A stretch of 64,000 bases of DNA from Symsagittifera roscoffensis. Lineage: Eukaryota; Xenacoelomorpha; Acoela; Convolutidae. A program made the translations under genes and the position numbers. The stretch's first letter is position 1. Each line of letters begins with the position of its first letter. The stretch covers positions 47,248,381-47,312,380 of the forward strand of contig NC_087065.1 in NCBI RefSeq assembly GCF_963678635.1. Direction: 5' to 3'. Of the stretch, positions 32,471-44,733 are shown piece by piece. The notes under the pieces are model-generated. The model did not search any database. It was not told where the DNA came from and saw only the letters and a list, made by a program, of their open reading frames with translations.

Positions 32471-33442
32471 ATGGACAACTTCGATTTGAATGGATCGATG
32501 GACCTAGCGAAGGCATATGTAGGACCGATGATAGATGCGATCGATTGTCGGCTGATGTATCGAGACTTCGCTCTGAATGACCCAGAGGTAGTCATGTTAC
32601 TGGTCCCTTAATAAACAACTTAGGGCATGATAACCGTGGGGACCGCCCCATGGAAGTCTTTTTGATGGCCGCCTGTGGAGAACGAGGAGTACTAGACCGC
32701 CCGATCATGAGGTTAATGAGGTGGAGAAATGGGGCCCTCTAAGGAAGTGACTTGGCGAACAAGCCTTGGTTGGAAAGCTCCAGGACCTACCAACCAGGTG
32801 AGATTACTCTGCCAATCAAGCCTAGGCCTGGACTGAATGCATCAAGAGACGAACCGCGAGGCTGCCTCGTCTATTTCACAACTGAGAGCAGCTGCGTCAC
32901 CAAAGAGGGCGAGAGTAGAAGAAGAAGTTCAGACGAATGAAACGATGCAAGATCTAAACGGAACGATGCAAGAACTGGAGTAGACCAGAAGAGAGCTAGA
33001 TCAATTGACTAAGACTATGCTCAGTGTAGAAGAAGACAGGAATATGTGGAAGAAACAGTTTGAAGGTTGTAACAAGAAGCAGGGTCAAGAAAAAGAACGC
33101 TTGAGGCGAGAATATAAAGAGCGATCGGATCGGCTGGCGCTGACGACGGCAGTAGATAAAGCGATACCTGCAAGGAATAATCCTCGTGGGCAGTCCCCGA
33201 TGTAGCTCCTAACGCCTCGCGAAATAAGTCAAACGACGGAGTTGCGAACCCGGACTACGGCAGGAAGAGTGACGATCCCGGATCCAAGTGATAACATGGG
33301 TGACCCAGTCGTGGAGCAGACAGTACGGAAGTTGATAGACACAGCTGGACGACTTGTAGCTAATAAGAATGCGCCAGGTTCCGGGATGACTGCACCCTAT
33401 GGAAGAATCGACGACATGGGCAGAGTGAAGCTCTCCCAATAA
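32471..33442 (+). pseudogene. ORF3 N-terminal region with coiled coil, R1
   Basis: It opens with MDNFDLNGSMDLAKAYVGPM (32471), then DAIDCRLM and PEVVMLL. After frame breaks it continues with YQPGEITLPIKPRPGLN and a coiled coil (33005-33205, SVEEDRNMWKKQFEGCNKKQ), then a TTAGRVTIPDPSDNMGDPVV block (33242-33442). R2 retains this as a 225-residue frame. Function is unrecognised; the coiled coil suggests self-assembly. Confidence 0.55.
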
Positions 33443-33520
33443 ACGATAAAGAAAACGGGAGCTGACAGTGTCACGTTACCAGCAAGGACCTCTGGAGCCC
33501 CTGAGAGAAAAATAAGAGAA

Positions 33521-34287
33521 ATGCCGATGAAGAACGTGTCCCGAGTGTTTGATGTGCAGAAGAACAACCAGGTGAAGAATAACTTCACAGGAGTTTCCGA
33601 TGCGGATCCGCGATCCTGCTTTAATCAACCAACTTGGAGTCCGGCGATAAAAATGCAACAACCGCCGCTCGTGACACCTCAATTGATACTGGGTGACAGT
33701 TTGGTGAGAATTCAAAACCTGAGGACCTCTTGGATCACCACGGTGATGGCCTTTGGAGGTGCCACGATAGCCCAGCTATATCGAATGATGGAGTTACTGG
33801 ACCCAGGAAGGATCCCTAACCTAATGATCCTAATAGGGACAAACAATGTGTCCAGAGGTTCAGATGAGCAAGAGGCACAATGGGGTCGATGATGGTGTGC
33901 CGATTCACTACTCTCTGGTAGTAGTTCAAGTACGAAGTACTGATCGTCTGCACCGTACCGATGAGCACGAGAAAGTTGACATCGGCAAGAAGGAGGCATA
34001 ACGAAGGAGTCATCAGGTGGAACAACATACTGAGAAATCTGGCGAGTCGTAATGCTGGACGGATGATCCTCATGGATATTGATTACGAGCTCAGATTTAT
34101 GGATCAGGCCAGACTTACCACTGATGGACTCCACTCTGATAGTATAGAAGGGCAAGCCTGGATGAACCGAGTCTTCCAGGAGCGACTGGACGAAATGGAG
34201 GTCGACCTCTTTGACACGGGAGTACTAAAAAAAGAGGAATTGACGAATGAGCCGACACTCTCAACCTTCGTGCCCCTCAACCAATGA
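33521..34287 (+). pseudogene. SGNH-hydrolase-like module 1, R1
   Basis: SGNH enzymes are esterases/lipases with four conserved blocks, all visible here. Block I is ILGDSLVR (Ser codon 33698-33700). Block II is AFGGAT (near 33755). Block III is LIGTNNVS (near 33830). Block V is DGLH (Asp codon 34123-34125, His 34132-34134). A frameshift near 33885 separates blocks I-III from block V. A basic STRKLTSARRRHNE segment and RWNNILRNLA lie between, as in typical SGNH folds. The module ends with LDEMEVDLFDTGVL. Substrate is unknown. R2 has lost blocks I-III by a deletion of about 400 bases. Confidence 0.7.
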
Positions 34288-35028
34288 ATGCTTCACTGGA
34301 GATGCTGAATGTGAGGAAGATGCACACAGCCACCATGATGATGGGTACGATTAATCTTTTTCGAGGGAAATCCTACGATACTGAAGATTTGCATGGTGCC
34401 ATACAATATGATTTTAGGTGACAATGGACTGAGAATGAACAAGAGGATGCGTCACATCAATGGGTAAAAACTCGAGATCCAAAGGAGCAGTTTTCTGACA
34501 TTGAGATTGCTGGATGTTGCCCACATCATGGAGGATTCTGTACCGGGCGGATGTTCCTCTGATGCCATCAATTTTGATCAGCCCAAAGGCGTGGAGGGGT
34601 TGAATAAGGTCCTTCAGAGGCATATCAACAATCTGGATTCAAATTTGCTGGAAACTGGACAGTTTATTTTTGGCCCACCTACAAAACCTCCTTTTTTCCC
34701 AGTTAGACCGGTGGAAGACAAGTTGGGAGGAAGAATCGATTCTAGTGACAGTTCCGCGAGTTGCAGGAGCAAGCAGCGGGGCTCGACATCTGTGGAAAAC
34801 AACACGATGGATTTTTGGACGCCGCAGAACTCCGTGGTGACTTCTGTCGTAGTGGTGAAGAGGGGCAGCGAGAACAAGTTCTTAGGAGAAGCCCTGGCGG
34901 GCAAGAGCAAGGCCAGATACCTAAAGAGGATAAGGGACATAGACCTGAAGGAGTTGGTGTGCCGGCAAGAGTTGATGGAAGCTCTTGTGCTCCAGAGCTT
35001 GTCGCATGGAGAGCTATGCAGTCATTAA
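34288..35028 (+). pseudogene. SGNH-like module 2 and charged linker, R1
   Basis: This repeats the layout of module 1 in decayed form. There is a GT.NL-type block (MMMGTINLFRG, near 34340), a LRLLDVAHIMED strand (34501) and a GGCSSDAINFDQPKGVEGLN block aligning with DGLHSDSIEGQAWMN of module 1. It ends in LLETGQF, echoing LFDTGVL. The catalytic His position reads Ser, so it may be non-catalytic. About 70 bases present in R2 (47087-47158) are missing here. A linker follows with SVVTSVVVVKRGSENK and LKELVCRQELMEALV. Confidence 0.5.
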
Positions 35029-35031
35029 GCC

Positions 35032-35990
35032 GTGGACTCGCTGAAAACGCGTGAGGCGCATTTTTCTCGAGAGAAGACCTTAGAAACGGCGCACCTGACA
35101 GATATCCCGAGGAGGGTGATCTTTGGCCCGATCAACTATCGACCATTAAAGGAGCTGGGGAGTCCATGTACGATCACGGAGCCAGCAAAACACCGCACGG
35201 GCCTAGCCAGAATAAGGGTGGCGATACCAGCGCAGTTACGCAGGGTGGAGAAACTTCTGGATTCCAACGCCAAAGGGCTTTCTGACACACTGCTTATGCG
35301 GGTTCAGAACTGTCAACAGATGCAAGATACGGAGAGGATTTTAGAGTGTCCAATTTGGCTAAGGCACTGGCTGTCTATGATCGTTCGGATCCGGGAGCCG
35401 CTCGAGTGATAATCGTCGCGGTTTCGGAAATCGCTGGAACTTCGGATAAATCGTTCTGGCCGGAAACTCTCATATACATTTTACCGGGGGCCGAACTGAA
35501 CCAGCTGTTGATTCTGGCGGTAGCAATCAAGTCATAGACACCGTGCGAGCCTGAATTGCTACTGTTTGCGGGGATGAATGACCACCTGCATGTAGCGAGA
35601 ATTCGGGAGCCCTTGAGGAGTGGGGAGCCCACACCGAAAAAGATCTGGCAGGCAGTGCAAACGTTATTCTCCACGAAGAAAGAGATACAAAAGTTGATGG
35701 CGGTCAGGCTGAGATCGAAGAAAAAACTGGTAATCACGTCGTCGCCAGGGTAGGCGAGCATGCCACCTGCTCTTCAATTCGTCTACTCTGTGCTGCTCCT
35801 AATAGCGTAAGGCAGCGGACTGTGTATGCTGTCGGCTGTCTCTAATGGAGAATGGTAACTTAAGAATTTGAGGTCGGAAGTGGCTGCAGCTTGGGCGGAT
35901 ACATCTTATGCCTTCAGAGATTTTTACGAGTTTTCGGATGATGTCTTGATAGTGCTTGATGAAGTGTTGTGCTTTTAGATGTCGATTCTG
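35032..35990 (+). pseudogene. ORF3 middle region with possible SGNH-like module 3, R1
   Basis: The frame 35032-35409 gives RRVIFGPINYRPLKELG and AIPAQLRRVEKLLDS. Next, 35346-35753 gives ETLIYILPGAELNQLLIL and LLLFAGMNDHLHVARIREP, followed by VITSSPG and (out of frame) MPPALQFVYSVLL. The PGA and GMND blocks resemble SGNH blocks II and III, but no convincing GDS Ser or D-x-x-H is seen. Stops at 35536 and 35751 break it. I treat it as a weak third module of unknown function. Confidence 0.4.
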
Positions 35991-35999
35991 GCGGGCAAC

Positions 36000-36826
36000 T
36001 GAAGTTCAAACGATAGATCAACGATGACCATTACCTGGTCAACCATTTGACCACAAGCTTGCGGTTTCAGAATATGGAACTCACAATTGTGGGCTCCACG
36101 AGCAGCTCGAAGCGGCCCGAACATGACCGGAGAAATGTGGAGTACGCGGCAAAGCAGCTGGAGAGCATGGTGTATCGCCTCACTCAAGAGCGAGGAAGAT
36201 AGCCATATCTGAGTCGAGACTAGAAGGTGCGGGTGACGAGATGAAGGAGACAGCACCTCCCTCGATAAAGCAATTGTGGAAATTCATGCAGAACTATCGC
36301 GAACGAGCGGAGAAAAAGAGTTTGATTGTTGGAACGTTCGTCCTTCGCGAACAACAGGACCATCAACAGTTTCTGGAAGGATCATGCCAGAGGATATTTG
36401 AGAACGAGGAAATTGTATTAGATCTTGGGATTTTTGAATCCTCACTGGGAGAAAAAATCTATGGTTGGCGTGCTATCTGCAGAAAATACCAACTTTGAAA
36501 TTTTCAATCAGGACTACTTGAGCATGTCGATCAAATTTTTGCTGGTTTTATACCTGGTATTTCCTAGAAGCCTATTCAACATGGGGCCAGCCTTCATGTT
36601 CAGTAGGGGTGTGGAGACTCTGAGGATTGGTGGATATTGGACCCTGAGCCTCTTGACATATGGGAATCTGGCGGTATTTCGTCGTCATCATCTGATGAAT
36701 TATATGGACCCGATGCCCATGGCTAAAGTTCACTCAAGTCTTGAAACTTACTCCTACAAGTGTGCCTCGGGATTGACGCTCTTAATAGAATATCTTCTGA
36801 TGCAGAACAGATACTTGACGGAGTAA
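36000..36826 (+). pseudogene. ORF3 unrecognised region A, R1
   Basis: A KQLWKFMQNYRERAEKKS helix and FVLREQQDHQQFLEGSC (36241-36498) are followed in another frame by a hydrophobic stretch and YSYKCASGL (36425-36826). R2 repeats both (48986-49249, 49212-49607). I recognise no domain. Coding is inferred from the position inside the same long region and the charged helical composition. Confidence 0.35.
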
Positions 36827-36839
36827 GAAACACACCTTA

Positions 36840-37263
36840 AAACGAAAAAAAAACAAGTTCTGGAAGTAAATGGAGGTATGCCTTTCATGACCAACTTAAA
36901 TCTGAACATGCGATCTTATTCTCTAGGAGTAATGATAGGGCTGTGAGTAGTGATTAATTGCGTCTATAGACCGGCAGTGACCTATGCCTTTCCAGATCCC
37001 TTATTTACGGCGCATAGCCTTCAGTGATACAAGTGAGCGTAATCAGCGTTCTAGATGGGACCGCACTGAATTAGTGCAAACATGAACACTTGAGAGCTCA
37101 AATGAAGTGGATGACCTAGGAAATAAAGAGTCTTTTGCTGGTGCCGTCGGTGCAGGCCAGAAAGGTCGTGGATTAACAACAGATAGTGTTCACGCATGGC
37201 TGTTTATTGGGTTTTTTCCCCTTTGCATACTTTCACACTAATGAGATTAAGGTTATGTCTTGA
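36840..37263 (+). other. ORF3 region without open frame, R1
   Basis: Stops are frequent in all frames and nothing is recognisable. It matches about 49610-49980 in R2. Confidence 0.4.
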
Positions 37264-38160
37264 ATGGACACAGCAAGAATCATGCGGTTTTCATGTGCGA
37301 GATGGGATAGTATGCTTGAGAAGACCGGGTTTGAGAACAAGGACCCAGTGTACATTAATGGTCGGGTCATAGAGGAGGGAGGACGCTTGGGCCTGAAGGT
37401 GGAATCGAGCTGCAGCACAACGAGGCATCTGGCACCCTACGGGTTCGAAGAGGCAGAGTTGCAACATGAGGGACATACGTAAGACGCGGCTGGCGCTATT
37501 TACATACTCCTCACGAAATACAAGAGACCACATCAGGTCACACCTTCACCTCTGTCAAATGACATTCCTAGAGATAAGAGAAATCTTCCCATGAGAAAAA
37601 ATTTAAGGATGCCTTGAAGCGAGAGTGCTCGGAAGTGACGGTAGGAGAAAAGACGGAGCAAGGTCTCAGTGAGCCCGAGGAAGGCATGGACATGTGGACG
37701 AAATCAGCTGAAGAGGCGGCGGTCCGGAGGCAGAGTCCTGTTACCGCAAAAGAACTATAGAAGGACCTGAGTGAAGAGGATTGGGCGAACACGGCGAGGC
37801 CACCAGTGAGATCCCCTCGAAAGAAACTGGAGTTCCAGCTGGGAGTCAGTCAGCAGATATGGGCAGGGTATTCTTGAGTAACAAGAGTAAAGAGAAGACA
37901 CCTTCGAGTGAACAAAACGATGTTCTTGGTGTACTCTGGATCAGTACGGATGGCAAAAGTTCTTGACAGAATTCAATCGGAAAGTGAAAAGGAAAGTAAG
38001 TGTCGAGGAGCTCAAGGAGGAACTTTGGGACCTATTGGTGGAGTTAGGAGAGCCTGTCTAAATGGGAACTGGACTAGACAAAATGGCGAGAGAGGAGTTG
38101 TTCAGCAAGATGATTCGTATCCGGGAAACGAGGTCGAAAACCGCACCTATTTTTTTTAAA
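37264..38160 (+). pseudogene. ORF3 unrecognised region B, R1
   Basis: VIEEGGRLGLKVE and YGFEEAELQHEGHT are followed by an acidic, Lys-rich stretch (KFKDALKRECSE equivalent, near 37600) and VRMAKVLDRIQSESEKES (37908-38159). R2 keeps the first half as a 152-residue frame. No known domain; charged low-complexity sequence dominates. Confidence 0.4.
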
Positions 38161-38399
38161 AACAGCTCATAAAAAAGTGAAAATAAAAAAATTAACACCA
38201 AAATTACTAACAATGACAAATCTACAATAATAGCTAAAAGTATTTTTATACTTAAGGCTAAGAAGGGGCAAAAGTTATTTGAGACAAGAAAACAGGGAAG
38301 TAAAGAGTCAGTGGCAGAGGATTGAGAAAGGAGACCTCTTTGGTGATGATTGTGTCCACGCCCCCAAGAGAAAAGTCAAGGTCAAATAAGAAGAAGCGG

Positions 38400-39480
38400 T
38401 AGACGGAAAAAAGGAGTCCCTCAACGGAAGCACTATCAGAGGCAAACCTGAAAAAGACACCTCCGATGGTTTTGGCGACGTGGAGGACTGCAGCCTATGG
38501 AGACAATTCGGCTTCAGAAACTAGTGGAGGTGATGGCTGCTTGGAAGGTGCACCAGAGCCGGTGGCTGAACAAGACTTCAAGCCGCAACAAGTAAAGATT
38601 AGGGGAGGATCCACTAGTTGACAGACTTGGGAGGTGGATGTCGGCAAGGAATGGGTCTCGAGCCAGCACCAGAGCGTCGGTCAACAAACCACGAGCGATT
38701 GCCTGGAGAAGCGCCTCACGACGAACACGGCTCGTTTTTGGTTGATAGCCCTGGACACGATGAAAGAGCTGAAGAGTTGTCTGAAAAAGCTGAATCGGGG
38801 AGAACCCAGCAAGCGCTGGAGTTGGGCCACGAAGAAAAAAGCAGAAGTGACTTAAATAGAACGAAGGGACGAACCTGGTAGAAATCACTACTGGAACAGT
38901 TCGCGAACGAGATGAGGGCACCCTCATCCGCTAAGCTCCTGAAGGCGAACCCCCCTCCACCAGGACTGAGGGTCAGTTACTGTTCACATGGTGTCTGGCT
39001 GGGGTTGCACTGGAGTGTCTGACTTCGTGCGACAAGTTGAGGATGGGTGATAAGGGCCTACACGTCTATATAATGATGATACAGCACATCTCACGAGACG
39101 ATTCTTAACTGAGTTTTGCGAGGAGGAAGAACGCTGCTTGTTTCTTGCGATGGATCATGTCAGTTTGCTTGCTACCAGAAGGCAACGAAAAATAGGGCGT
39201 TGGAAATTAGAGTCTCGAGTATCAACCTGAAGGTATACCAGAACGTTGGGATTGAGAAGGACGATAATTCCAGGCAATCTCCTGGGAACCTTGCAAAATT
39301 GATGAGATCCGAACAAGAATTTTTGACCGCAGCCATGACGTGCATCGTGCCATTATCGAAGCGGAGGTGAAGCTTTGGAAGGAAAAGATGATGGAGAAAG
39401 GGAGAAGCCGAGCCTGGGCCTGCTTCTTGAGAATTAACCTGAGACCATCAATGGGCCACGATCAGAGAAGAGAGTGGATT
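38400..39480 (+). pseudogene. ORF3 unrecognised region C, R1
   Basis: The frame with TLTTNTARFWLIALDTMKEL-like sequence (38634-38855) is the better coding candidate, with a second block LLVSCDGSCQFACYQKATKN (39116-39370). R2 has matching blocks at 51411-51653 and 51886-52182. The short Cys cluster (CDGSCQFAC) may be chance. Function unknown. Confidence 0.35.
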
Positions 39481-39764
39481 TGAGGCTAGGTGCTGAACGC
39501 AACGTTCTGCTCGCGAACCTGGGGGTAGTCTGGAGGTTGTTAAGACCTTCCTGGTGTCCACATCCTCCAGCGAGTTTGAATGAGGAGGCCACAGTGCGGA
39601 TAAGGTTGTAACCAGGAAAAGATGAGGACCTAGGCAACTTAAACGTGATACAATGGCTGATTATGAAGAGTCTAACAGACAAACTGCCAAAGAAGATGCA
39701 GCCGGGCACTTATCTCGATCTGGCAACCGGAGACCAAGGACACTCATGTGACGGACGATCGTGA

Positions 39765-41040
39765 GTGAGAATTCAGTCATTCCAGAGAAGAGACTTGGCC
39801 ACGTGGTTCGGTGATGTTGCGGAGGAGAAGAAAAGTGAGTTACAAACCTTACCCGATTGTCATGCGAGTACCACTGTGAACTTGGCGACGGCACTAGGAG
39901 TCTTCTCAAGAATGTGTAGTCTGGAGTCGCTAGAGATGCTAGAATCTGAACACCATCTATTCACGGAGTTGAGTGTAAAATCCTCGCCTGGACTATTGCA
40001 GATGATTCACAAACACATCAAGGGATGGAAGGTGGGTTTGGAAGCAAAAATGGGGTTCCCGGTGAGTGAGGTTGATAGCTTGCCAATGAACGCGAAATCT
40101 TTGGTGGGATCTGTGATGTCAAACTTCTGCGGGAGTCATTTCCCATTGCATATGCCGGTGGTGGAAGTGACCAGCGAGGGAATGATGATTGACAAGGTCT
40201 TCTCGGTAGCCAAGTGAATATGACTGGCGAGAATGTCACACTACTCGCACCAGCTGCTTCAGAAAAAAAGGGGAGCAGTGCCTGGACCCAGGGTAGAGGA
40301 CTTGAGTGATAAGTGGGGAGACGATTTCTTGAGTCTTGACAGGGAGAATTCCAATGTCTTTGAAAAGTAGAGTACGAGTAGCAAGGTTCTGAATAATGTC
40401 CTTTTTGTAGACAAAATTGACTCTATCCATACGAAGCAAGCTGATGGAGTTCGAATCTTTGCTTGAAATATCTGGAGAACTCAACCTCGGGAGTATTAAC
40501 TTGACACATTGAGACTATCCATCTCATTGCGTGGCACAGACCGTGTGGTATCCGGAGGAGAGCAAAATCTGCTTGTTATGGATTGAGGAAATCCGTGCAA
40601 TAGGGTTACCAGATCACCAACAGAAGCTGACCTTCTTCGTGGTAAACTCGATGCTGGCACTGCCATGGGATGAGGAGATCGTGATGAAGTACCGAGAGTC
40701 GAAAGCACCGCCGGTGGAAGCAACAACTGTGATATCGAGCTTGATTGAAGTACAGCAGGAAGCTTGAGTTGTTTGAAACTGCTTGCAGGGTGTTCGCCAT
40801 ACCGATGGAAGTGAAGCGTGTCTGGAGCCGAGTGCATTTTTTGGTATGTGGTTCAGGACGAAATTGACCTCTTGGTTGTACGTCTTGACAGAGAACCACC
40901 TGAAGAAACATCAAAAGGAATATGGTCAATTCCTGTCAGAGCTAGGCCCAGAGGTTTTCATGAGGCTGCTGTTTATTCGTCGCAATTGAATAACCACGGG
41001 ACTGAAACGTGTTGGCAAAGTATCAAGAGACAATACTAAA
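39765..41040 (+). pseudogene. ORF3 C-terminal region D, R1
   Basis: The best frame (39765-40217) carries FGDVAEEKKSELQTL, LLQMIHKHIKGWKVGLEAKM and SVMSNFCGSHFPLHMPVVEV. Next come HQQKLTFFVVNSMLALPWDE (40531-40767) and TSWLYVLTENHLKKHQKEYG (40783-40989). R2 matches at 52784-53866. I recognise no family. The region ends close to a GA repeat and to a sharp drop in open frames, so it is the likely 3' end of ORF3. Confidence 0.45.
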
Positions 41041-44000
41041 GAGAGAGATAGAGAGAGAGAGAGTCAATACTGCAGGAAATTCTAACAAACAACGTGAGCT
41101 TGAGCCTACCTTGCTCTTTTTAATTGAATAGGGAGCCCAGGGTGAAGAAGCTACTGAACCATCCCAAAAGGCTGCAGGAACAAAAAAGGTGATTGCGGGC
41201 TTACGAGCAACTGAACGCATGGGAAGAAATCGTGATCAGCTCCGATGATAAAGAAGATTTGTCGAGGCAGATCACGGTGTCGAGCGCGTCTGGGTGCAAT
41301 TCCTCAAAGGCGAGGGGGACGAATTAGGTCAGGTACTCGGGGTGGATTCTTGAGTCTTAAATATGGAAAGGGAACCGGGGCTTGAGAGCGAACTCAGATA
41401 AAAATTGAGGGAACAAAAATGAGATTTTAACCTGCAAATTGTTGTTATCTATTATACTATATCTATTTGTATACCAAAATTTTGCATGACATTTTTTGAC
41501 TAGGTTGTACAAAAGAACAAAATTTCAAATCACTTCTAAAACTAAAATCCAGAGTGCAATTGGATGAAGATTTTGATTGCTGTTTAGCTAGAAATAGAAC
41601 ATTTCACAGGGCTGTGGATAAGGTTCTAATAGCCGCAAACTACTGTGAATGACCACTGGTACGCTATCGCGAGATTCACTCAACATTCTTGAGGCTCACA
41701 GACGTGACGACAACGCGCGATAAGGACAACGATCTTGAGTCCGGTGAGTATGTGTCAGTCGGTCATATCATGAAGTTTTAACTTGATTTTAGGGGTGAAA
41801 TGGTGTTTTTGAAAAATTTGAATTACTCATGTCAAGCTCAAACTTATCGCAGCATCTGAAATAAAAAAGAGAAAGAGATCAGAAGAATCGATTAATAATT
41901 TTGAGAAAGATGACAGATAATCGCTCTAGAGTCAAATTGCTATTCGCAATTTTTTAATATGAATTATTTCGAGTAGAGCTACAACCTTCCTGATAGAAAA
42001 CAACAAGAGCTATTGCGAGACTGTTATTACTGGAGCAAGGAGAACACAAGAGCCGATGATTATAGGGACTTTTGCTTGTAACTTCATATGTGACCTAAGC
42101 GGACGGCTATTACAATACTGTAAGCCAAATCCTTTTAAGCCGAAAGAACACCAAAGTTAAAAAAGAAAAACCAAGTTAAAGTGGCCGAAGGGGAGCGTTA
42201 AAGCTGTGTTTTCCTTGAAACTGTGATGTGTCATGGAGCCGAATACCCGAATAGCCAACGAAACTCCAGGAAGCTAAGTTATCAGTTAACACGCAGTTTT
42301 GGTTGATGACTCCCTACACTTCCACTTTTTCCAACTTCGCTGAAGAAGAGCCTTCATCGCCACCAAGAAGGATTTCCCCTCTTGCTCTCAGCCTTTCTCA
42401 TCTGTGAAAAAGGTTCGGAAACTATTGTGGTTGCAAAATCTTTACAATTCGGAAGGCTTCTTTTCTTCCCTTATTCGTTAATCATTGCTTACAAATTCTG
42501 TTTTCTTCGTTTTGTTCAAGTTTTTGTCATATTGTGACAGGCGAAAAACTTTTTTTTTCTGATTTTTGCGGTTTTAATTGCATCGGAATTCCAATTTTCT
42601 GGTGTCGTGCACATCCAAATCGATTTGAAAAAAAAACGACTATGTGCATTTCTGACCTTCATTTTTTGATTCAAAATCTAAATAACATCATTAATCGTTA
42701 GATTTAACGTATCGTATGTTCTTTCTCTCGTAAAAAAAATAGATTGAGTCTTGGTCTAATGGCACATATTTTCCAAACAGCCCGCTCAATGCCTCCGTGA
42801 ACCTCAAGTATCTCAACAAAATGAAACATTGCCGAGGACAGAACTTACAAAATCACACCAAAGTTTTTTATCCGCATCACATCAACTCATTGTGTGCTTT
42901 ACTTGGCACCAAATTGCATCGCTATAGCTTTCTAAAAATGTCACTGCTCCGCACAACGAGAATATGTACTAATCTAAAAGATGTTTTTTGACTTCAAAAT
43001 TAAATAGTATGACTCATATTAAAAACTTTTTTCGTATGTTTGAAAAGTGTTGGGACTCAGAATGGTTCGGCCAACCAACTAACTAAAACAATTGTACAAG
43101 ATCTTATGTTTTTTGGAGTTGTTTTTGTTTGTGTTAGTCCTGATTAAAAACAATTAGGAACTTTTGCCGTTCGAAAAGAGAATGAGTTTGTCACCGCAAA
43201 CAAACAGTTCTCATGGTTGATTGAAAATTTTTACGCAGACTGAAGTACTAAATATAGAAATTCCACTCAATCTGTTTTGAGTATTTAGTAACTGTTCTCA
43301 AAAACTCGAAAAAAACCATAGTGCAATTTCATATTTGCAATAATTGTACTCAGTTGTAGATTTTGGAGATTAAGTGGGAGAGGAGGTGGGTGTTCTTTTT
43401 TAAGATAAAGGACTAGAGCATCAGGTCTACATTTTATGTATTAACGTTGAGCATAGAGTCTTAAATGAATTAGGACAGGGAACAAAATTGGTAAAGTTTC
43501 ATGGTTTGTGTAATGGTAAGAGAATGGTAGGTAAAATGATGTTTTTTTTCTGACTGTTTTAAAACTGCAGCGCGTATTATCTAATTGGTAACAACCAATG
43601 ATATGTGACGTTAAGTTTGTGGGAATGAAGTTAATGTATTATTTTTCTTGGTTCATGATGAACCAAAGGTAGGGATTTTCTCGCAAACATTTTAATTTTT
43701 GTATCAAAAAAATGAATTTTTTTTCATGAAAAATTTTAAATTAAACTAGAGTTTGATATATTTTGACCTATTATCTTCTTTCAAAGATAATTTTGCCTCG
43801 TGCGAAGTGCTGGATCTAATTGAAACTATGCTGACACCTAATGAAACTTCGAAAAATCTAAATTTTTGAGAAAAAAAATAATTTACAAATTAAAATATAT
43901 AAATCACTGCATCGTGTATATAGTAAAGTTACAACAATACACTTACAAACATAAAACTACATTTTTACATAAAATAGTTATAAAATCCAAAACGTGCACA

Positions 44001-44311
44001 TCCTGCAAATTGTTCGAGTTTCTCTGGTATATTTGGAAGAAGAAAAGCTGAAAAAAAGCCGAGATAAGCAAATTATCAGTTTTTGTAGTTTTCTGGGAAC
44101 CATTTATCAATACTTTTTCGTTAGAAAGTATTGAATTCTTCTTTTGTTACCCCAAGAATCAGCAAAGTAGAAGGCTTTATCCAATCAAGTTATCACAATC
44201 CAGTGTTCTCCTTTATCATTGTTTGGAGCTCAGTTGATGATCGCAAAAGACTAATTTGTTAGTTGAGGTACTTTATCAGAGTGAAAGGTTCCATGCACTC
44301 AAACCCAGTCT
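41041..44311. other. AT-rich non-coding 3' part of R1
   Basis: It starts with a short (GA)n tract (41041-41063). A deleted form of the dispersed repeat lies at 41988-42118. The remainder is T/A-rich with no supported gene; short frames (42797, 43866) are not conserved in R2. No LTR matching 3351-3530 or 19060-19207 was found here. Confidence 0.6.
41988..42118. repeat. Dispersed repeat, short internally deleted form (R1)
   Basis: It joins the two ends of the 11310-11908 repeat (CTGATAGAAAACAAC... and CATATGTGACCTAAG...) directly. A second copy at about 54275-54405 sits at the same place in R2. Confidence 0.65.
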
Positions 44312-44733
44312 AAGGCCGAGACAGAAATCGACGATGAGCAATAGCAATCTTCCGAACAAGACTTGACGAATCTGCGTGTCTTGGAATGGCTGAACAAAAT
44401 GACGTCGCACCCAAAGGAGACCAGTTTCACGATTCAAGATGTAGACGTTGAGAGTATGAAATACATAAAAACCGAATGGGATGATCCTTCCTGGGCTGCC
44501 CAGGAAGGGCAATTACTCATTCTTGCATCCAGCCTCGATTTAATATCCGGTATGCGATCGACGGTGACGTCGATGGATATTTTTGTCCGGGGAGTGGGGG
44601 TAGGACTTACCCAGACTGAAAAATTATTGATGAAAAGTTAAGAATAGCAAGAGATACAGGTGATCTAGAGGCAGAAATAGGCAAAGACTATAAGAAACCG
44701 GACATAGGGAGAGTAGTTGAGTCAAACTTTAAC
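44312..44733 (+). pseudogene. pol: Pol tail before macrodomain, R2
   Basis: The frame 44363-44641 shows TNLRVLEWLNKM, IQDVDVESMKYIKTEWDDPS and a GVGVGLTQTEKLL helix. It corresponds to 31440-31740 in R1. A one-base shift near 44640 leads into the macrodomain frame. Confidence 0.55.

Larger units (their letters stand above)
31410..44311 (+). repeat. 12.9-kb tandem repeat, copy R1
   Basis: This is a direct repeat of 44312-56247. It starts at AAGGCCGAG in the Pol tail and runs through the macrodomain, ORF3 region and about 3 kb of AT-rich non-coding sequence. Copies differ by scattered substitutions and reciprocal deletions, so this event is older than the 3.9-kb pol duplication. Confidence 0.9.
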
